A stretch of 64,000 nucleotides of DNA from Rhodococcus opacus B4 (GCF_000010805.1 NC_012522.1:868001-932000); one strand, 5' to 3'; counted from the stretch's first letter, positions 18,677-27,705 are shown. Numbers and translations are program-made. The notes: generated from the letters alone by a model not told the origin.

Positions 18677-19869
18677 ACCGGCCACACCTGAGGGTCGGGC
18701 GTGAAGCGCACGACCAGATCGCTGCCGTCGAGTTCTGCGCCCGCGACGACGCACCGGCGCAGGACCGAGGCGAGGCGCACCCGGCGGCGCACGCCTTCCG
18801 CTCCCACGACCAAGTCGTCCTCCACCCGCCCCAACGTGAGGGTCGACGGGTTCACGAGCGGCAGATACATCCGCATCGTGTACACAGAATCCACACCGGC
18901 CCCCGATTCCAGCCCCACCCGCACAGCAGGCGGGTTCTTCCCCAACACCGCAACCGCGTCCGTGTCGTCGGCGTACAACTCCCGCGCGATACCGCCGAGA
19001 TCGGCCCACCCTACCGGCTCCGTCACCGACCGGGTGACCGAGAGGATCACGGTGGTGCCCGCGGAGGCGGTCAGCTCGGCGAGCACCCGCTGCTGCAGTG
19101 CCCGCCGCCTGATCAACCATGCCACACCGGGATCGTCGTGTCCTGCCGGCGAATCGAAGTGCGGCAGAAGGTTGTTCACGAGGATCGCATCGATGCGCAG
19201 ACCGGACAGCGCGGCCACCGCGACGGTGCGCCGGGTCTCCGTCAGCACCACGCGCTCCGGTGTCGTCACCAGTCGCACAGTGGTTTTCGCACGATTCGCG
19301 AGCAACTCCCGGACCTCGCCGACCGCTGAGACGACCTGTTCGATCAGCGACACCAGCATGACGAGCCGGGGGTCGGAACCCAGCAGCGCGGCGATGCGGC
19401 GGTGCTGCGGCCACACCCGTTCGAGGTAGTCCAGGGTCATCGCGGGCGCGGCGAGCGTCCGGAGACAGTCCGCGGTGGGCGGGCAGTCGACCACGACGGC
19501 GTCGTACTCGCCCTCGGTGGCGAACCGGACGATCTCGCCGAGACCGAGCACGTCCTGCACGCCGGGCAGCCCGGTCAGCTCCTCCGGTTCGAGCGCGGAC
19601 AACTGGGCGCCGTGGTCGTGCGTGCCCGCGGCCGCGAGAACCGCTGCCAGGCTGCGGAATCTGTTCTCCAGCAACGTGAGGGTGTCGAGTTCGAGGACGT
19701 CGAGGGTGTCGGTCACGGACACGATGTCGTGGGCGGCGGCGATCCCGACCACGTCGGCGAGGGAATGCGCCTGGTCGAGCGAGACGAGGAGCGTCCGGTT
19801 CCCGGACTCGGCCGCCGCCTGTGCCGTCGCGGCCGCGAGCGTCGTCTTACCGACGCCCCCCTTCCCCAC
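18673..19869 (-). CDS. ArsA/Get3-like P-loop ATPase (Rv2184c-like), start probably further upstream
   Basis: An anion-transporting-ATPase-family protein of 398 residues counted from the GTG at 19869. The deviant Walker A KGGVGKTTLAAATA is at the very N-terminus, followed by SLDQAHSLADVVG (switch I-like) and VVVDCPPTADCLRTL. Starting at 19869 removes the beta-strand (VQFFVG) that always precedes this P-loop. The open frame continues without ATG, GTG or TTG to a CTG at 19914 that overlaps the stop of the upstream SRPBCC gene, so a CTG start giving 413 residues is likely. It forms a four-gene minus-strand block with two SRPBCC proteins and the CxxC protein. Confidence 0.85.
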   Translation of the reverse strand: MGKGGVGKTTLAAATAQAAAESGNRTLLVSLDQAHSLADVVGIAAAHDIVSVTDTLDVLELDTLTLLENRFRSLAAVLAAAGTHDHGAQLSALEPEELTGLPGVQDVLGLGEIVRFATEGEYDAVVVDCPPTADCLRTLAAPAMTLDYLERVWPQHRRIAALLGSDPRLVMLVSLIEQVVSAVGEVRELLANRAKTTVRLVTTPERVVLTETRRTVAVAALSGLRIDAILVNNLLPHFDSPAGHDDPGVAWLIRRRALQQRVLAELTASAGTTVILSVTRSVTEPVGWADLGGIARELYADDTDAVAVLGKNPPAVRVGLESGAGVDSVYTMRMYLPLVNPSTLTLGRVEDDLVVGAEGVRRRVRLASVLRRCVVAGAELDGSDLVVRFTPDPQVWPV

Positions 19870-19910
19870 GAAGAACTGGACCCGCGCAGGTCCCGTACGG
19901 CCCTCGCTGC

Positions 19911-20348
19911 TCAGCCTTCCACCCGCTTCTTGAGTTCCTTGAGCGCGGTGTCGGTGATCGCCTTCTCCGCCTTGCGCTTGAACAGGCCGATCATCGGAAT
20001 GGTGAGGTCGACGGTGAGCTCGTACGTGACGGTGGTGCCGCCGTCCGGCTCGTCCTCGAGGACGTACGAACCGAACTGCGACTTCTGGATCTCACCGGAC
20101 TCGAGTTCCCAGCTGACCGACTTGCCGTCGGGCGCCCAGTCGTAACGGAGTACGTACGTGTCCTTGACCATGCCCGCGTCGAGCACGAAACGCACCCGGT
20201 CGGCGCGGCCGTTCTTTCCGGGTTCCATGACCTCGACGGACTTCGCGGCCGCCACCCACGCGGGGTAGGCGTTGAAGTCGGCGATCACATCCATCACCCG
20301 GGCGGGCGGCGCCTCGATACTGATCGACCTCTTGGTCCTCTCGGGCAT
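19911..20348 (-). CDS. SRPBCC (START-like) family protein, Rv2185c-like
   Basis: A 145-residue polyketide-cyclase/dehydrase-type fold. The N-terminal strand and helix RSISIEAPPARVMDVIADF and PAWVAAAKSVEV are typical; the C-terminal helix ends KAEKAITDTALKELKKRVEG. This fold binds hydrophobic ligands in a deep cavity. The stop overlaps the presumed CTG start of the ArsA-like gene. The ATG at 20348 has a rather distant AAGGAAG. In mycobacteria the homologue is Rv2185c, of unknown ligand. Confidence 0.82.
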   Translation of the reverse strand: MPERTKRSISIEAPPARVMDVIADFNAYPAWVAAAKSVEVMEPGKNGRADRVRFVLDAGMVKDTYVLRYDWAPDGKSVSWELESGEIQKSQFGSYVLEDEPDGGTTVTYELTVDLTIPMIGLFKRKAEKAITDTALKELKKRVEG

Positions 20349-20499
20349 GGAGTGAACGCTTCCTTTCGCCTGGCCGACCCGCCCTCGATCGCGGGGCCAC
20401 GCCGTTGCCGGTTCCGTATGTCTGTGTGGTGCCCGACTATCACACACGATTCCGGCGCCCGGACACAATGCCGACCCCGCCGCGACGGCCGGAACGGGC

Positions 20500-20889
20500 T
20501 CAGGACGGCGGTTCTCCCGGGGCGCGACCGGCCTCGAGTTCCTTCTTCACCTCGAACGACATCACCTTGCCCTCGACGCGCCTGCGGCGGTTGAGGGCGG
20601 CCAGATCCGGGGCGGGTTCGCTGCGCGCCGGTTCGGCGTGGAGGAAGTAGTGCACGATCGCCCCGTCCAGCACCGGCTCGAGCCACACTTCCATCGTCCC
20701 GGTGAGAGGTCCGGCCACGGTCCAGCGGATGCCCTTCTCGGCACGGTCCTCGCGGACGGCGAGGGTGAGGTCGGGCCACCACCGGCGCCACCGGGCCGGC
20801 GGTGCGATCGCCGCCGCGACCTGCTGCGGTGGGGCCGCGATGAACGTCTGGTCTGCGACCTGAATGCTGCTCACGGCGACAAGCTTCAC
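20500..20889 (-). CDS. Second SRPBCC-like protein, Rv2186c-like
   Basis: A 129-residue protein with a shortened START-like pattern: DQTFIAAPPQQVAAAIAPP at the N-terminus, RWRRWWPDLTLAVREDRAEKG, then GTMEVWLEPVLDGAIVHYFLH. It ends in a charged helix. A GTG at 20874 is an alternative start. It is separated by 151 nt from the downstream SRPBCC gene and is divergent from fadD15. The pair may bind the lipid products of the adjacent acyl-CoA synthetase, but this is inference from position only. Confidence 0.72.
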   Translation of the reverse strand: MKLVAVSSIQVADQTFIAAPPQQVAAAIAPPARWRRWWPDLTLAVREDRAEKGIRWTVAGPLTGTMEVWLEPVLDGAIVHYFLHAEPARSEPAPDLAALNRRRRVEGKVMSFEVKKELEAGRAPGEPPS

Positions 20890-21043
20890 ATACGGCCGCC
20901 GACGGTGGCAGCGGGGTTCCGCGGCACTGCGCGGGCAGGGCCCTGACCACCCGCGTTCGGGCAGGAGGCGAAGCAGGCGGGGGAAGGTCTAAAGTTGGCG
21001 ACGACAATCCTACTCGCCAGTATTTTCAGTGTCGGAGGTTTTC

Positions 21044-22855
21044 GTGCCCGAGTTCAGCGCGCCACAGTCGTTCACGATCGCGGAGGACGCGTCCGCGGTC
21101 GACTCGGTGTTCGCCCATGCCGCGGCCGATCCGACGCTGGTCGTGTACAAGCGCAAGATCGACGGACGATGGACCGACGTCACGGCCGCCGAGTTCGCCG
21201 CGCAGGTCACCGCGGTCGCCAAGGGGCTCATCGCCATCGGCGTCCAGCAGGGCGACCGGGTGGCCCTGATGTCGGCCACCCGCTACGAGTGGCCGCTCGT
21301 CGACTTCGCGATCTGGGCGGCCGGCGGCGTCACCGTCCCGATCTACGAGACGTCCTCCGCCGAGCAGGTCCGCTGGATTCTGGAAGACTCCGCCGCGATC
21401 GACCTCGTCGTCGAGAACGCGGCGCACGCGGCCACGGTGAAGGCGGTGGCCGCCGAGGCCACCGCACTCCGCGGTGTCTACCGGATCGAGGCGTCCGAGA
21501 GTGGCCGCGGCGTCGTCGAAGAACTGACCGAACGGGGTGCCGACGTTCCCGAGTCCGAGGTCCGGGCCCGCGTCGCCGCCCTGCAGGCGAGCGATCCGGC
21601 CACCCTCATCTACACGTCCGGCACCACCGGCAGGCCCAAGGGCTGCCAGCTCACCCACGCCAACCTCATCGCCGAGTCCAAGGGCATCCTCGATTCCAGC
21701 CTCGGCACCCTGCTGAAGACGCCCGGCGTCAGCACCCTCATGTTCCTGCCGATGGCGCACGTCCTGGCGCGCGCGGTCAGTATCGCGTCGTTCGACGCCG
21801 GCGCCGCACTCGGGCACACCAGCGACATCCCGAACCTCGTCCCCACGTTCGGCGAGTTCCGCCCGGACTTCATCCTGTCCGTGCCGCGGGTGTTCGAGAA
21901 GGTGTACAACAGCGCCCGCGCCAAGGCCCACGGCGAGGGCAAGGGGAAGATCTTCGACGCCGCCGCCGAGACGGCCATCGCGTGGAGCGAGGCCCAGGAC
22001 GACGGCGGCCCGGGACTGGTCCTCAAGGCCAAGCACGCACTGTTCGACAAGCTCGTATTCTCGAAGCTGCGGGCCGCGCTCGGCGGCAGGTGCCAGCTGG
22101 CGATCTCCGGCGGCGCCCCGCTCGGTGCCCGCCTCGGCCACTTCTTCCGCGGCATCGGCATCACCATCTACGAGGGCTACGGCCTCACCGAGACGTCCGC
22201 CGCGTTCGCCGTCAACACGATCGGCGAGCAGAAGGTCGGGTCGGTCGGCAAACCCCTCGCGGGCAATTCGGTTCGCATCGCCGACGACGGCGAGATCCTG
22301 CTGTCCGGGCCCGTCGTCTTCGGCGGCTACTGGCGCAACGAGAACGCGACCGCCGACGCGATCCAGAACGGCTGGTTCCACACCGGCGACCTCGGTTCGG
22401 TCGACGCGGACGGCTACATCACCATCACCGGACGCAAGAAGGAGATCATCGTCACAGCGGGCGGCAAGAACGTCTCCCCCGCCCAGCTCGAGGATCACCT
22501 GCGTGCCCACCCGCTGATCAGCCAGGCCATCGTCGTCGGCGACCAGCAGCCGTTCATCGGCGCGCTCATCACCATCGACGCCGACGCACTGCCGGCGTGG
22601 AACGAGCGCAACGGCAAGCCTGCCGGCACGAAGGTCGCGGACCTGCTCGCCGACGCCGACCTCACCGCCGAGATCGACGAGGCCGTCGCGGAGGCCAACA
22701 AGCTCGTGTCGCACGCGGAGGCCATCAAAAAGTTCCGGGTCCTGCCCGTCGACTTCACGGAGGAAACCGGCGAGCTCACGCCGACGATGAAGCTCAAGCG
22801 CAACGTGGTGCACGACAGCTTCGCCGACGACATCGCCGCCCTCTACGCCAAATAG
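21044..22855 (+). CDS. fadD15: Long-chain fatty-acid--CoA ligase FadD15
   Basis: A 603-residue AMP-binding synthetase that activates long-chain fatty acids to acyl-CoA. It carries the P-loop [19 protein letters not shown], the adenylate motif [27 protein letters not shown] and the hinge/catalytic Lys region [20 protein letters not shown] 21044 is chosen because GGAGG lies 5-6 nt upstream; the alternative GTG at 21029 places that site inside the coding region. It matches Rv2187 in size and position. Transcription ends at the palindrome before pimB'. Confidence 0.93.
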   Translation: MPEFSAPQSFTIAEDASAVDSVFAHAAADPTLVVYKRKIDGRWTDVTAAEFAAQVTAVAKGLIAIGVQQGDRVALMSATRYEWPLVDFAIWAAGGVTVPIYETSSAEQVRWILEDSAAIDLVVENAAHAATVKAVAAEATALRGVYRIEASESGRGVVEELTERGADVPESEVRARVAALQASDPATLIYTSGTTGRPKGCQLTHANLIAESKGILDSSLGTLLKTPGVSTLMFLPMAHVLARAVSIASFDAGAALGHTSDIPNLVPTFGEFRPDFILSVPRVFEKVYNSARAKAHGEGKGKIFDAAAETAIAWSEAQDDGGPGLVLKAKHALFDKLVFSKLRAALGGRCQLAISGGAPLGARLGHFFRGIGITIYEGYGLTETSAAFAVNTIGEQKVGSVGKPLAGNSVRIADDGEILLSGPVVFGGYWRNENATADAIQNGWFHTGDLGSVDADGYITITGRKKEIIVTAGGKNVSPAQLEDHLRAHPLISQAIVVGDQQPFIGALITIDADALPAWNERNGKPAGTKVADLLADADLTAEIDEAVAEANKLVSHAEAIKKFRVLPVDFTEETGELTPTMKLKRNVVHDSFADDIAALYAK

Positions 22856-22866
22856 TGCCCGCGGCT

Positions 22867-22908
22867 CGTGAGTACTTCTCAACCGCCCGCGGTTGAGAAG
22901 TACTCACG
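22867..22908. terminator. Perfect 19-bp palindrome between fadD15 and pimB'
   Basis: Left arm CGTGAGTACTTCTCAACCG, 4-nt loop, exact right arm. It separates convergent genes and begins 12 nt after the fadD15 stop; it probably acts as a bidirectional terminator and belongs with the related elements at 41171 and 51451. Confidence 0.75.
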
Positions 22909-22914
22909 GGGCGG

Positions 22915-24042
22915 TCACGCCAGGAGGGACTGCAGCTTGGCGGCGAGCACGTCCCATCGCCACTGGGCCTTGACCCAGTCCCGGCCTGCGGCGCCCATCG
23001 CCGCCGCCCGGTCGCGATCCGACAGCACCGCGATCACCGATCGCGCGACCTCGGCCACCGACGTGCCGTCCACGACCATTCCGGTTTCGTTCTGCCGCAC
23101 CGTTTCCGGGGCACCGCCGGACTGTCCGGCGATGACCGGGACCCCGGAGGCCGACGCCTCGAGGAACACGATGCCGAGGCCTTCCACGTCGAGTCCCGCT
23201 CCCCTCGTGCGGCAGGGCATCGCGAACACGTCGGCGATCGTGTGGTGCGCCGCCAACTCCGCGGACGGCACCGTTCCCGTGAACACGACGTGATCCTCGA
23301 CGCCGGCCGAGCGTGCGAGGGAGCGGAGGCGGTCCTCGTAGGGTCCGCCTCCGACGATCACGAGAAGGGCTCCGTCGATGTGTTCGCGGACGGTCGGGAG
23401 CGCCTTGATGAGGATGTCCTGGCCCTTGCGCGGCACGAGCCGGGACAGGCACAGGATCGTGGGCCGGTCGCCCAGCCCGTACCGGGACCGCAGTTCGGAC
23501 CGCGCGCCGCTGTCCGGAGTGAACAGGTCGGTGTCGACTCCGGGCGGCAGGTGCTCGAGTGCCGCGCCGGCGCCGAATGCGGACGCGAATCGGCCGCGTG
23601 TGTAACGGCTGACGTACGTGACGACGTCGGTGCCCTCGCCGATCCGGCCGAGGGCCTGGCGGGCGGCGGGGAGCATCGACCACCCGACCTCGTGGCCGTG
23701 GGTGCTCGCGACCACCCGTTCCGCTCCGGCGCGCCGCAGCGTCGAACTCAGCAGTGCGAGGGGGGCCGCTGCGCCGAACCAGACGCCGGTGCAGTCGTGT
23801 TCGGCGAGCAACCTGGTGGCGCGGCGCGCGACGAACGGTGTGGGCACCATCAAAGTGGTGGGGTGACGGACGACCTGAAACGGTTGCCGTGCATCGAACT
23901 TGACGTGCGAGTCACCGCGCCAGCGCGGGGCGTAGACGACCAGGTCCTCGGCGGGAAGGTGCTTGGCGAAGGTGTGCAGGTACGACTGAATTCCGCCGGG
24001 TCGCGGTGGAAAATCGTTCGTCACCAACAGGGTTCGGCGCAT
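22915..24042 (-). CDS. pimB: GDP-mannose-dependent phosphatidylinositol monomannoside mannosyltransferase PimB'
   Basis: A 375-residue GT-B (GT4) glycosyltransferase that adds the second mannose to PIM1 on the cytosolic membrane face. It starts LLVTNDFPPRPGGIQSYLHT, has GRFASAFGAGAALEHLPPGVD in the linker, ILCLSRLVPRKGQDILIKA for nucleotide binding and the EX7E motif in FLEASASGVPVIAGQSGGAPE. The ATG at 24042 is preferred over the GC-rich extension to 24147 because TACGGT lies 6 nt upstream and the fold begins at once. It matches Rv2188c. Confidence 0.9.
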   Translation of the reverse strand: MRRTLLVTNDFPPRPGGIQSYLHTFAKHLPAEDLVVYAPRWRGDSHVKFDARQPFQVVRHPTTLMVPTPFVARRATRLLAEHDCTGVWFGAAAPLALLSSTLRRAGAERVVASTHGHEVGWSMLPAARQALGRIGEGTDVVTYVSRYTRGRFASAFGAGAALEHLPPGVDTDLFTPDSGARSELRSRYGLGDRPTILCLSRLVPRKGQDILIKALPTVREHIDGALLVIVGGGPYEDRLRSLARSAGVEDHVVFTGTVPSAELAAHHTIADVFAMPCRTRGAGLDVEGLGIVFLEASASGVPVIAGQSGGAPETVRQNETGMVVDGTSVAEVARSVIAVLSDRDRAAAMGAAGRDWVKAQWRWDVLAAKLQSLLA

Positions 24043-24048
24043 GGGATC

Positions 24049-24054
24049 ACCGTA
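24049..24054 (-). promoter_or_regulatory. -10 element for pimB' (leaderless)
   Basis: TACGGT on the minus strand, 6 nt before the ATG at 24042. Confidence 0.5.
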
Positions 24055-24085
24055 GGCGGTCGGCCGCGCGGTCGGCGACGCAGGG

Positions 24086-25453
24086 TCACCCCAGGTGAGC
24101 GCCCACCCAGTCGGTCCAGCGGTCCCGGAACTGCGCGGCGTCGACACCGAGGACGTCGGACAGTCGTGCGTCGATCGTGTCCGAATCGGACTCCCCGACG
24201 GCCAGCGTCCGGTACAGCTCCGTCAGCTTCGTTTCGCCGTACTGCTCCGCGACGAAGGCGTTGATCGACCATGCGGTCTCGTAGGCGACGGAGCCGCGTT
24301 CGCCGGACTCGGAGAAGTCGGTGTTCTCGGGAAATCCGGTCGGCGGGCCTTCCGCGCCCACCTGTGCGGTCAGGGCCGGCGCGATCTGTCGTGCGGGCTC
24401 ACCGGTTCCCCGGTAGGCGGCGTACTCGGCGTAGCCCTCCAGCACCCACATCGGTGAGCGATCCACCGTCTCGGCGCGCGCCGCCACGTGGATGAGTTCG
24501 TGTCGCAGGATCGCCCGCCGGGTGACGTCGGTGAGCCGGTCCGCCGACGAGGGACTGAACACGATCCGCTGCCCGGTGGCCGCGCCGGCGCCGGGGTCGA
24601 CGGCGTCCGAGATGGCGACGGCGGCGATGCCGCGCCCGTCGTGGTCGGAACCGACGAGGGCGGTGAACTCGTCCTGCGAACCCGCGACCCACACGAGTGC
24701 GCGGCCCGCCCAGTCCGAACCCCACAGCTGGGTGGCGTTGACGACTGCGGCGGGGAGCTCCTCCGCCAGCCGGTCCACCATCGTGACGTTCTCGGGGTGC
24801 CCGAGCACCACCGACGTCCGGCCGTCGCCGGTGTCGACGCGGCGCGACACGACGGTTCCGAAGTCCCACGGTCCGCGCCAGGTGCGCCGGTCGCCGTCCA
24901 TGGTGGCGCTGTCGCTGACGAGTGCCCAGCTGTCACCGCGGCGGGCGACGACGAGCGCGACCGGTTTGCGGGTGGGGCTCTCGTCCGCCCCCGCGATCGC
25001 GTAGCGGAGTTGCACGGCCGGCGCCCACACCTCGTCGGCCCCGAGCGCGTCGACGAGACTCGACGGCACCGCCGTCTCGGGGCTCTCGGCGATCTCGTAA
25101 CCCCAGTCCGAGAATTCCACCCCGGCAACGTTGCTCGCGCGGCGCGTCTCGGCCGCCAGGAAGCCCGGCGACGCCGCCCGATCCATCAGGCCGGACAGCC
25201 GGGCCGTGTCGTTCGTCCGCACCGCCGACGCCCACGTGTCGAGGAGCACCTGGACGGCCGCAGCACGCGACTCGGTGTCGGCCTGGGCCGCGCCGACCGC
25301 CCCGTCGGCGCCCCGCTCGTCGCGAGAAAACCCGGTCAGCGCGAGTACGACGACGACGGCGAGGACGAGTCCGGCCAGCGCGGCCAGCTCCCACGGGCGC
25401 GCCTGACGGCGTGAGGTCGGATCCGTTGCGGGAGACGGGTCTGATGCGGGCAC
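24086..25453 (-). CDS. Membrane-anchored putative HExxH metallopeptidase (Rv2189c region)
   Basis: A 455-residue protein: short cytosolic tail, one transmembrane helix (about 22-42, LAALAGLVLAVVVVLALTGF), an NTF2-like exported region, then a zinc-protease-like domain. HELIH at residues 318-322 fits HExxH, and WVLEGYAEYAAYRG supplies a downstream Glu (339) in the place expected for a gluzincin third ligand. LRHELIH and EGxAEY are typical of peptidase MA-like proteins. Substrate unknown. It lies 43 nt upstream of pimB' and has its own -10 (TACACT, 7 nt before GTG 25453). Confidence 0.75.
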   Translation of the reverse strand: MPASDPSPATDPTSRRQARPWELAALAGLVLAVVVVLALTGFSRDERGADGAVGAAQADTESRAAAVQVLLDTWASAVRTNDTARLSGLMDRAASPGFLAAETRRASNVAGVEFSDWGYEIAESPETAVPSSLVDALGADEVWAPAVQLRYAIAGADESPTRKPVALVVARRGDSWALVSDSATMDGDRRTWRGPWDFGTVVSRRVDTGDGRTSVVLGHPENVTMVDRLAEELPAAVVNATQLWGSDWAGRALVWVAGSQDEFTALVGSDHDGRGIAAVAISDAVDPGAGAATGQRIVFSPSSADRLTDVTRRAILRHELIHVAARAETVDRSPMWVLEGYAEYAAYRGTGEPARQIAPALTAQVGAEGPPTGFPENTDFSESGERGSVAYETAWSINAFVAEQYGETKLTELYRTLAVGESDSDTIDARLSDVLGVDAAQFRDRWTDWVGAHLG

Positions 25454-25460
25454 GCCGGTG

Positions 25461-25466
25461 AGTGTA
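25461..25466 (-). promoter_or_regulatory. -10 element for HExxH protein gene (leaderless)
   Basis: TACACT on the minus strand, 7 nt before the GTG at 25453. Confidence 0.5.
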
Positions 25467-25502
25467 TGAGCACGCCCGCGTGCCCTTGCCGGACGGTCGC
25501 CG

Positions 25503-26555
25503 TCAGTAGCGGCGCGCCCCGTAGAAGGGGAACTTCGCCATCGACTCGATCTTCACCGGCACACCGAACGTCGAGGCGTGGAGGATGTTGCCGTTTCCGG
25601 CGTACAGGCCGACGTGGGACGCATCGTTGTAGAAGAGGACGACGTCGCCGGGCTGGAGTTCGTCGCGGGACACCGGGCTGCCGCCGCTGGCCTGAGCCTG
25701 ACTGGACCGCGGGAGCGTCTTGCCGATCTGCTTGTACGCCCAGACGACGAGCCCCGAGCAGTCGAACTGGTCCGGTCCGGTGGCGCCCCACACGTACGGG
25801 TCGCCGATGCGGGTCATGCCTGCCTGCAGCGCGCTCGTGCCCGAGCCGGGAGTGAGGTGCGCGAGGATCGTGTCGGGGTCGAAGCCGGGCGGAAAGGGCG
25901 TGCCCGCCAGCTGGTCGCGCTCGGCGCCGGTGAGGTCTCCGAACGCCTTGATCACGTCGGCGATCTGCGCCTGCAGGTCGCTCTGCTTGCGTTGCAGATC
26001 GTCGCTGACCACCTTGGCCTGCTCGGTTGCCGCCCGCGCGGAATCCGCGGACTGCTTCGACGCCTCGGCCGCTTTGGTGGCGTCCGACGTGGCCGACTGG
26101 AATTGCGCGACCTGATTGCGGGTGTCGTTGGAGATGGCGTCCAGGGCGGACATCTGGTCCAGGAGTTGCTGCGGTGAGTCGCTCACCATCACGGCGAACA
26201 GGCGATTGGTCCGGGCGCCCTGGTAGTTGGCGGTGGCGAGTTTGTTCACCACGGGCTGGAAGACGGCGACGCGCGCGTTGGCCTCGTCGAGCACACCCTG
26301 GTCGGCCGCGAGCCGGGCGTCCGCGTCGCGTTGCGCCGACTGCTTGGCCTCGAGATCGATCTGCGCGTTGTGGAGGGCCTCCGACGTCTGCTCCGACTGC
26401 CGGGACAGGTCACCGAGCTTGGTCAGCGCCTCGGTCGGGTTGGTGGTGACCGGGTCCGCACCCGCCTGGACGGAGGGCAGCGACACGAGCGCCGCCGACA
26501 GCACTCCGGCTGTCAGCACGCTGCCGAGGGAGCGCTTCATCTTGTGTGAGGCCAC
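25503..26555 (-). CDS. Secreted coiled-coil NlpC/P60 peptidoglycan hydrolase (RipC-like, Rv2190c)
   Basis: A 350-residue exported DL-endopeptidase. Signal peptide about 1-31, a long coiled-coil region (about 45-215, rich in EAxxAxQxAD repeats), a linker and a C-terminal NlpC/P60 domain with catalytic Cys266 in FDCSGLVVWAYKQ and His in DASHVGLYAGNGNILHAS. The family cleaves D-Glu-mDAP links in the cell-wall stem peptide; the coiled coil is the usual FtsEX-type contact region. GTG 26555 is in the same context as the start of the neighbouring paralogue (both begin V-A-S). Its promoter resembles that of the paralogue. Confidence 0.88.
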   Translation of the reverse strand: MASHKMKRSLGSVLTAGVLSAALVSLPSVQAGADPVTTNPTEALTKLGDLSRQSEQTSEALHNAQIDLEAKQSAQRDADARLAADQGVLDEANARVAVFQPVVNKLATANYQGARTNRLFAVMVSDSPQQLLDQMSALDAISNDTRNQVAQFQSATSDATKAAEASKQSADSARAATEQAKVVSDDLQRKQSDLQAQIADVIKAFGDLTGAERDQLAGTPFPPGFDPDTILAHLTPGSGTSALQAGMTRIGDPYVWGATGPDQFDCSGLVVWAYKQIGKTLPRSSQAQASGGSPVSRDELQPGDVVLFYNDASHVGLYAGNGNILHASTFGVPVKIESMAKFPFYGARRY

Positions 26556-26715
26556 GGAAATGCGGTTCTCCGATCGTCGATCTCCACCAGCCGCGTCGGT
26601 CGTCCGACGAGCGGCTCAGGAATTTCCCCGGCCGATGCGACCGCGGAGTGCCGAAGAGGTGGTGACCCCGCGTTGCCGCCCGGTTGGCGCGACAAGACTT
26701 CGCAAGGTCTCGGAT
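26556..26715 (-). other. 5' leader of the coiled-coil NlpC/P60 gene, related to the riboswitch leader upstream
   Basis: The leader is about 154 nt. Its first ~75 nt resemble the leader of the second NlpC/P60 gene (shared GAGACCT, CCAAC, GTCACC-CCT-TCGGC, ACTC/GCG blocks), but the c-di-AMP-binding core is absent. It has a GCCGC/GCGGC hairpin. It may be a diverged RNA element. Confidence 0.4.
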
Positions 26716-26745
26716 AGGTTACGGAATGGCATACGTTTGTGTCCA
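26716..26745 (-). promoter_or_regulatory. Promoter of coiled-coil NlpC/P60 gene
   Basis: Minus strand: -35 TGGACA (26740-26745), 18-nt spacer, -10 TAACCT (26716-26721). A 39-nt block at 26696-26734 is identical at 31 positions to 27686-27724. Confidence 0.7.
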
Positions 26746-26819
26746 CCCATGTCACGACGGGGTGGCGGCGGTCACCGGGCGGGCGAACGACACGCTGTCC
26801 GCCTGCGGCGCAACGACAT

Positions 26820-26857
26820 CGAGGGTGGGTTCGAATCGGAGTTCGAACCCACCCTCG
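26820..26857. terminator. Hairpin terminator after the short NlpC/P60 gene
   Basis: Perfect 16-bp stem with arms CGAGGGTGGGTTCGAA and its complement, 6-nt loop, 77 nt past the stop of the minus-strand gene at 26935 and before the next promoter. Confidence 0.7.
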
Positions 26858-26934
26858 TGGTCGTGCGCGATCCTACGAAGCTACCCCGTGCATCCCCGCC
26901 CTCGACTCGGTGGATGCCTCGCCTCGCGAATGGA

Positions 26935-27480
26935 TCAGTAGCGGCGTGCGCCGTCGAACGGCATGGACGCGATGGGCGCCAACTTGACCGGCTGCCCCTC
27001 GGTGGAGGCGTGGATCACGTTGCCGTTGCCGGCGTAGATGCCCGAGTGCGAGCCGCCGTAGAAGGAGATCACGTCGCCGGGGCGGAGATCGGACTGCGAC
27101 ACCGGAGTACCGGCGGCCGCCTGCGCGTAGCTGGTGCGCGGCAGGTTCAGTCCGGCCTGCTTGAACGCCCACTGCACCAGTCCGGAGCAGTCGAACGAAT
27201 TGGGACCTGCGGCGCCGTAGACGTACGGCGAGCCGAGCTTGGTCTGGGCGGCCTGAACGGCCTTGTCACCTGCGGTGCTGCCTGGCGCCGGGGGCGCGGG
27301 CAGGTTCGGGACACCGGGGATCTGCGGGATGACGACACCCGGGATCTCGAAGGTTCCGACACCGGGGATGGTGATGGGGTCTGCGGCCGCGGGGGCCGCG
27401 GTAGCGGTGAGCGCTCCGACTGCGAGCGCGCCGGCGACGACTGCCCGTCGCACATTCCGCTTGGAAACTTGTGACGCCAC
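26935..27480 (-). CDS. Short secreted NlpC/P60 peptidoglycan hydrolase under c-di-AMP riboswitch
   Basis: A 181-residue exported protein: signal peptide (about 1-34, ending AAPAAADP), a Pro-rich repeat-like stretch (IPGVGTFEIPGVVIPQIPG), then an NlpC/P60 domain with catalytic Cys98 in FDCSGLVQWAFKQ and His in GSHSGIYAGNGNVIHAS. It lacks the coiled coil of its downstream neighbour, and the two domains are close paralogues (shared GxPYVxGAxGPxxFDCSGLV). The GTG start follows the aptamer by about 30 nt, with AAACGGAG as ribosome site, so ligand binding could control termination or translation. Confidence 0.88.
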   Translation of the reverse strand: MASQVSKRNVRRAVVAGALAVGALTATAAPAAADPITIPGVGTFEIPGVVIPQIPGVPNLPAPPAPGSTAGDKAVQAAQTKLGSPYVYGAAGPNSFDCSGLVQWAFKQAGLNLPRTSYAQAAAGTPVSQSDLRPGDVISFYGGSHSGIYAGNGNVIHASTEGQPVKLAPIASMPFDGARRY

Positions 27481-27509
27481 GAAAGGGGTACTCCGTTTCT
27501 TCCATTCAT

Positions 27510-27652
27510 CCGCCGACCGAGTTAGCTGACGGGTTCGGGCTGGGAAGATCAGCCCTACCCACCGGTGCGTGAGGACGTCCCGGCGGGATTCACCCCAGTA
27601 GAAACTTGGGTTCCCGGTACGACCGCTCTCGCGAGTGGCCGATTAGGCGGTG
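27510..27652 (-). ncRNA. Cyclic di-AMP riboswitch (ydaO-yuaA type)
   Basis: On the minus strand the conserved blocks occur in order: GCCTAATCGG near the 5' side, GGGAACCCA, GGGGTGAATCC, GGGTAGGGCT, AGCCCGAACCCGTCAGCTAA and a closing GGCGG that can pair with the 5' CCGCC (P1). This matches the ydaO/yuaA aptamer, which in actinobacteria often precedes cell-wall hydrolases such as Rpf and NlpC/P60 proteins and switches expression off when c-di-AMP is high. Recognition is by consensus memory, not by a covariance search. Confidence 0.88.
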
Positions 27653-27705
27653 ACTAGCGATGCTGCCCCGGTGTTGGGGCTGCGAGACTCCGCTAGGTCT
27701 CAGGA

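Noticed and set aside
21026..22882. A 618-codon minus-strand frame opposite fadD15
   Set aside because: Antisense shadow; fadD15 on the plus strand has all AMP-synthetase motifs.
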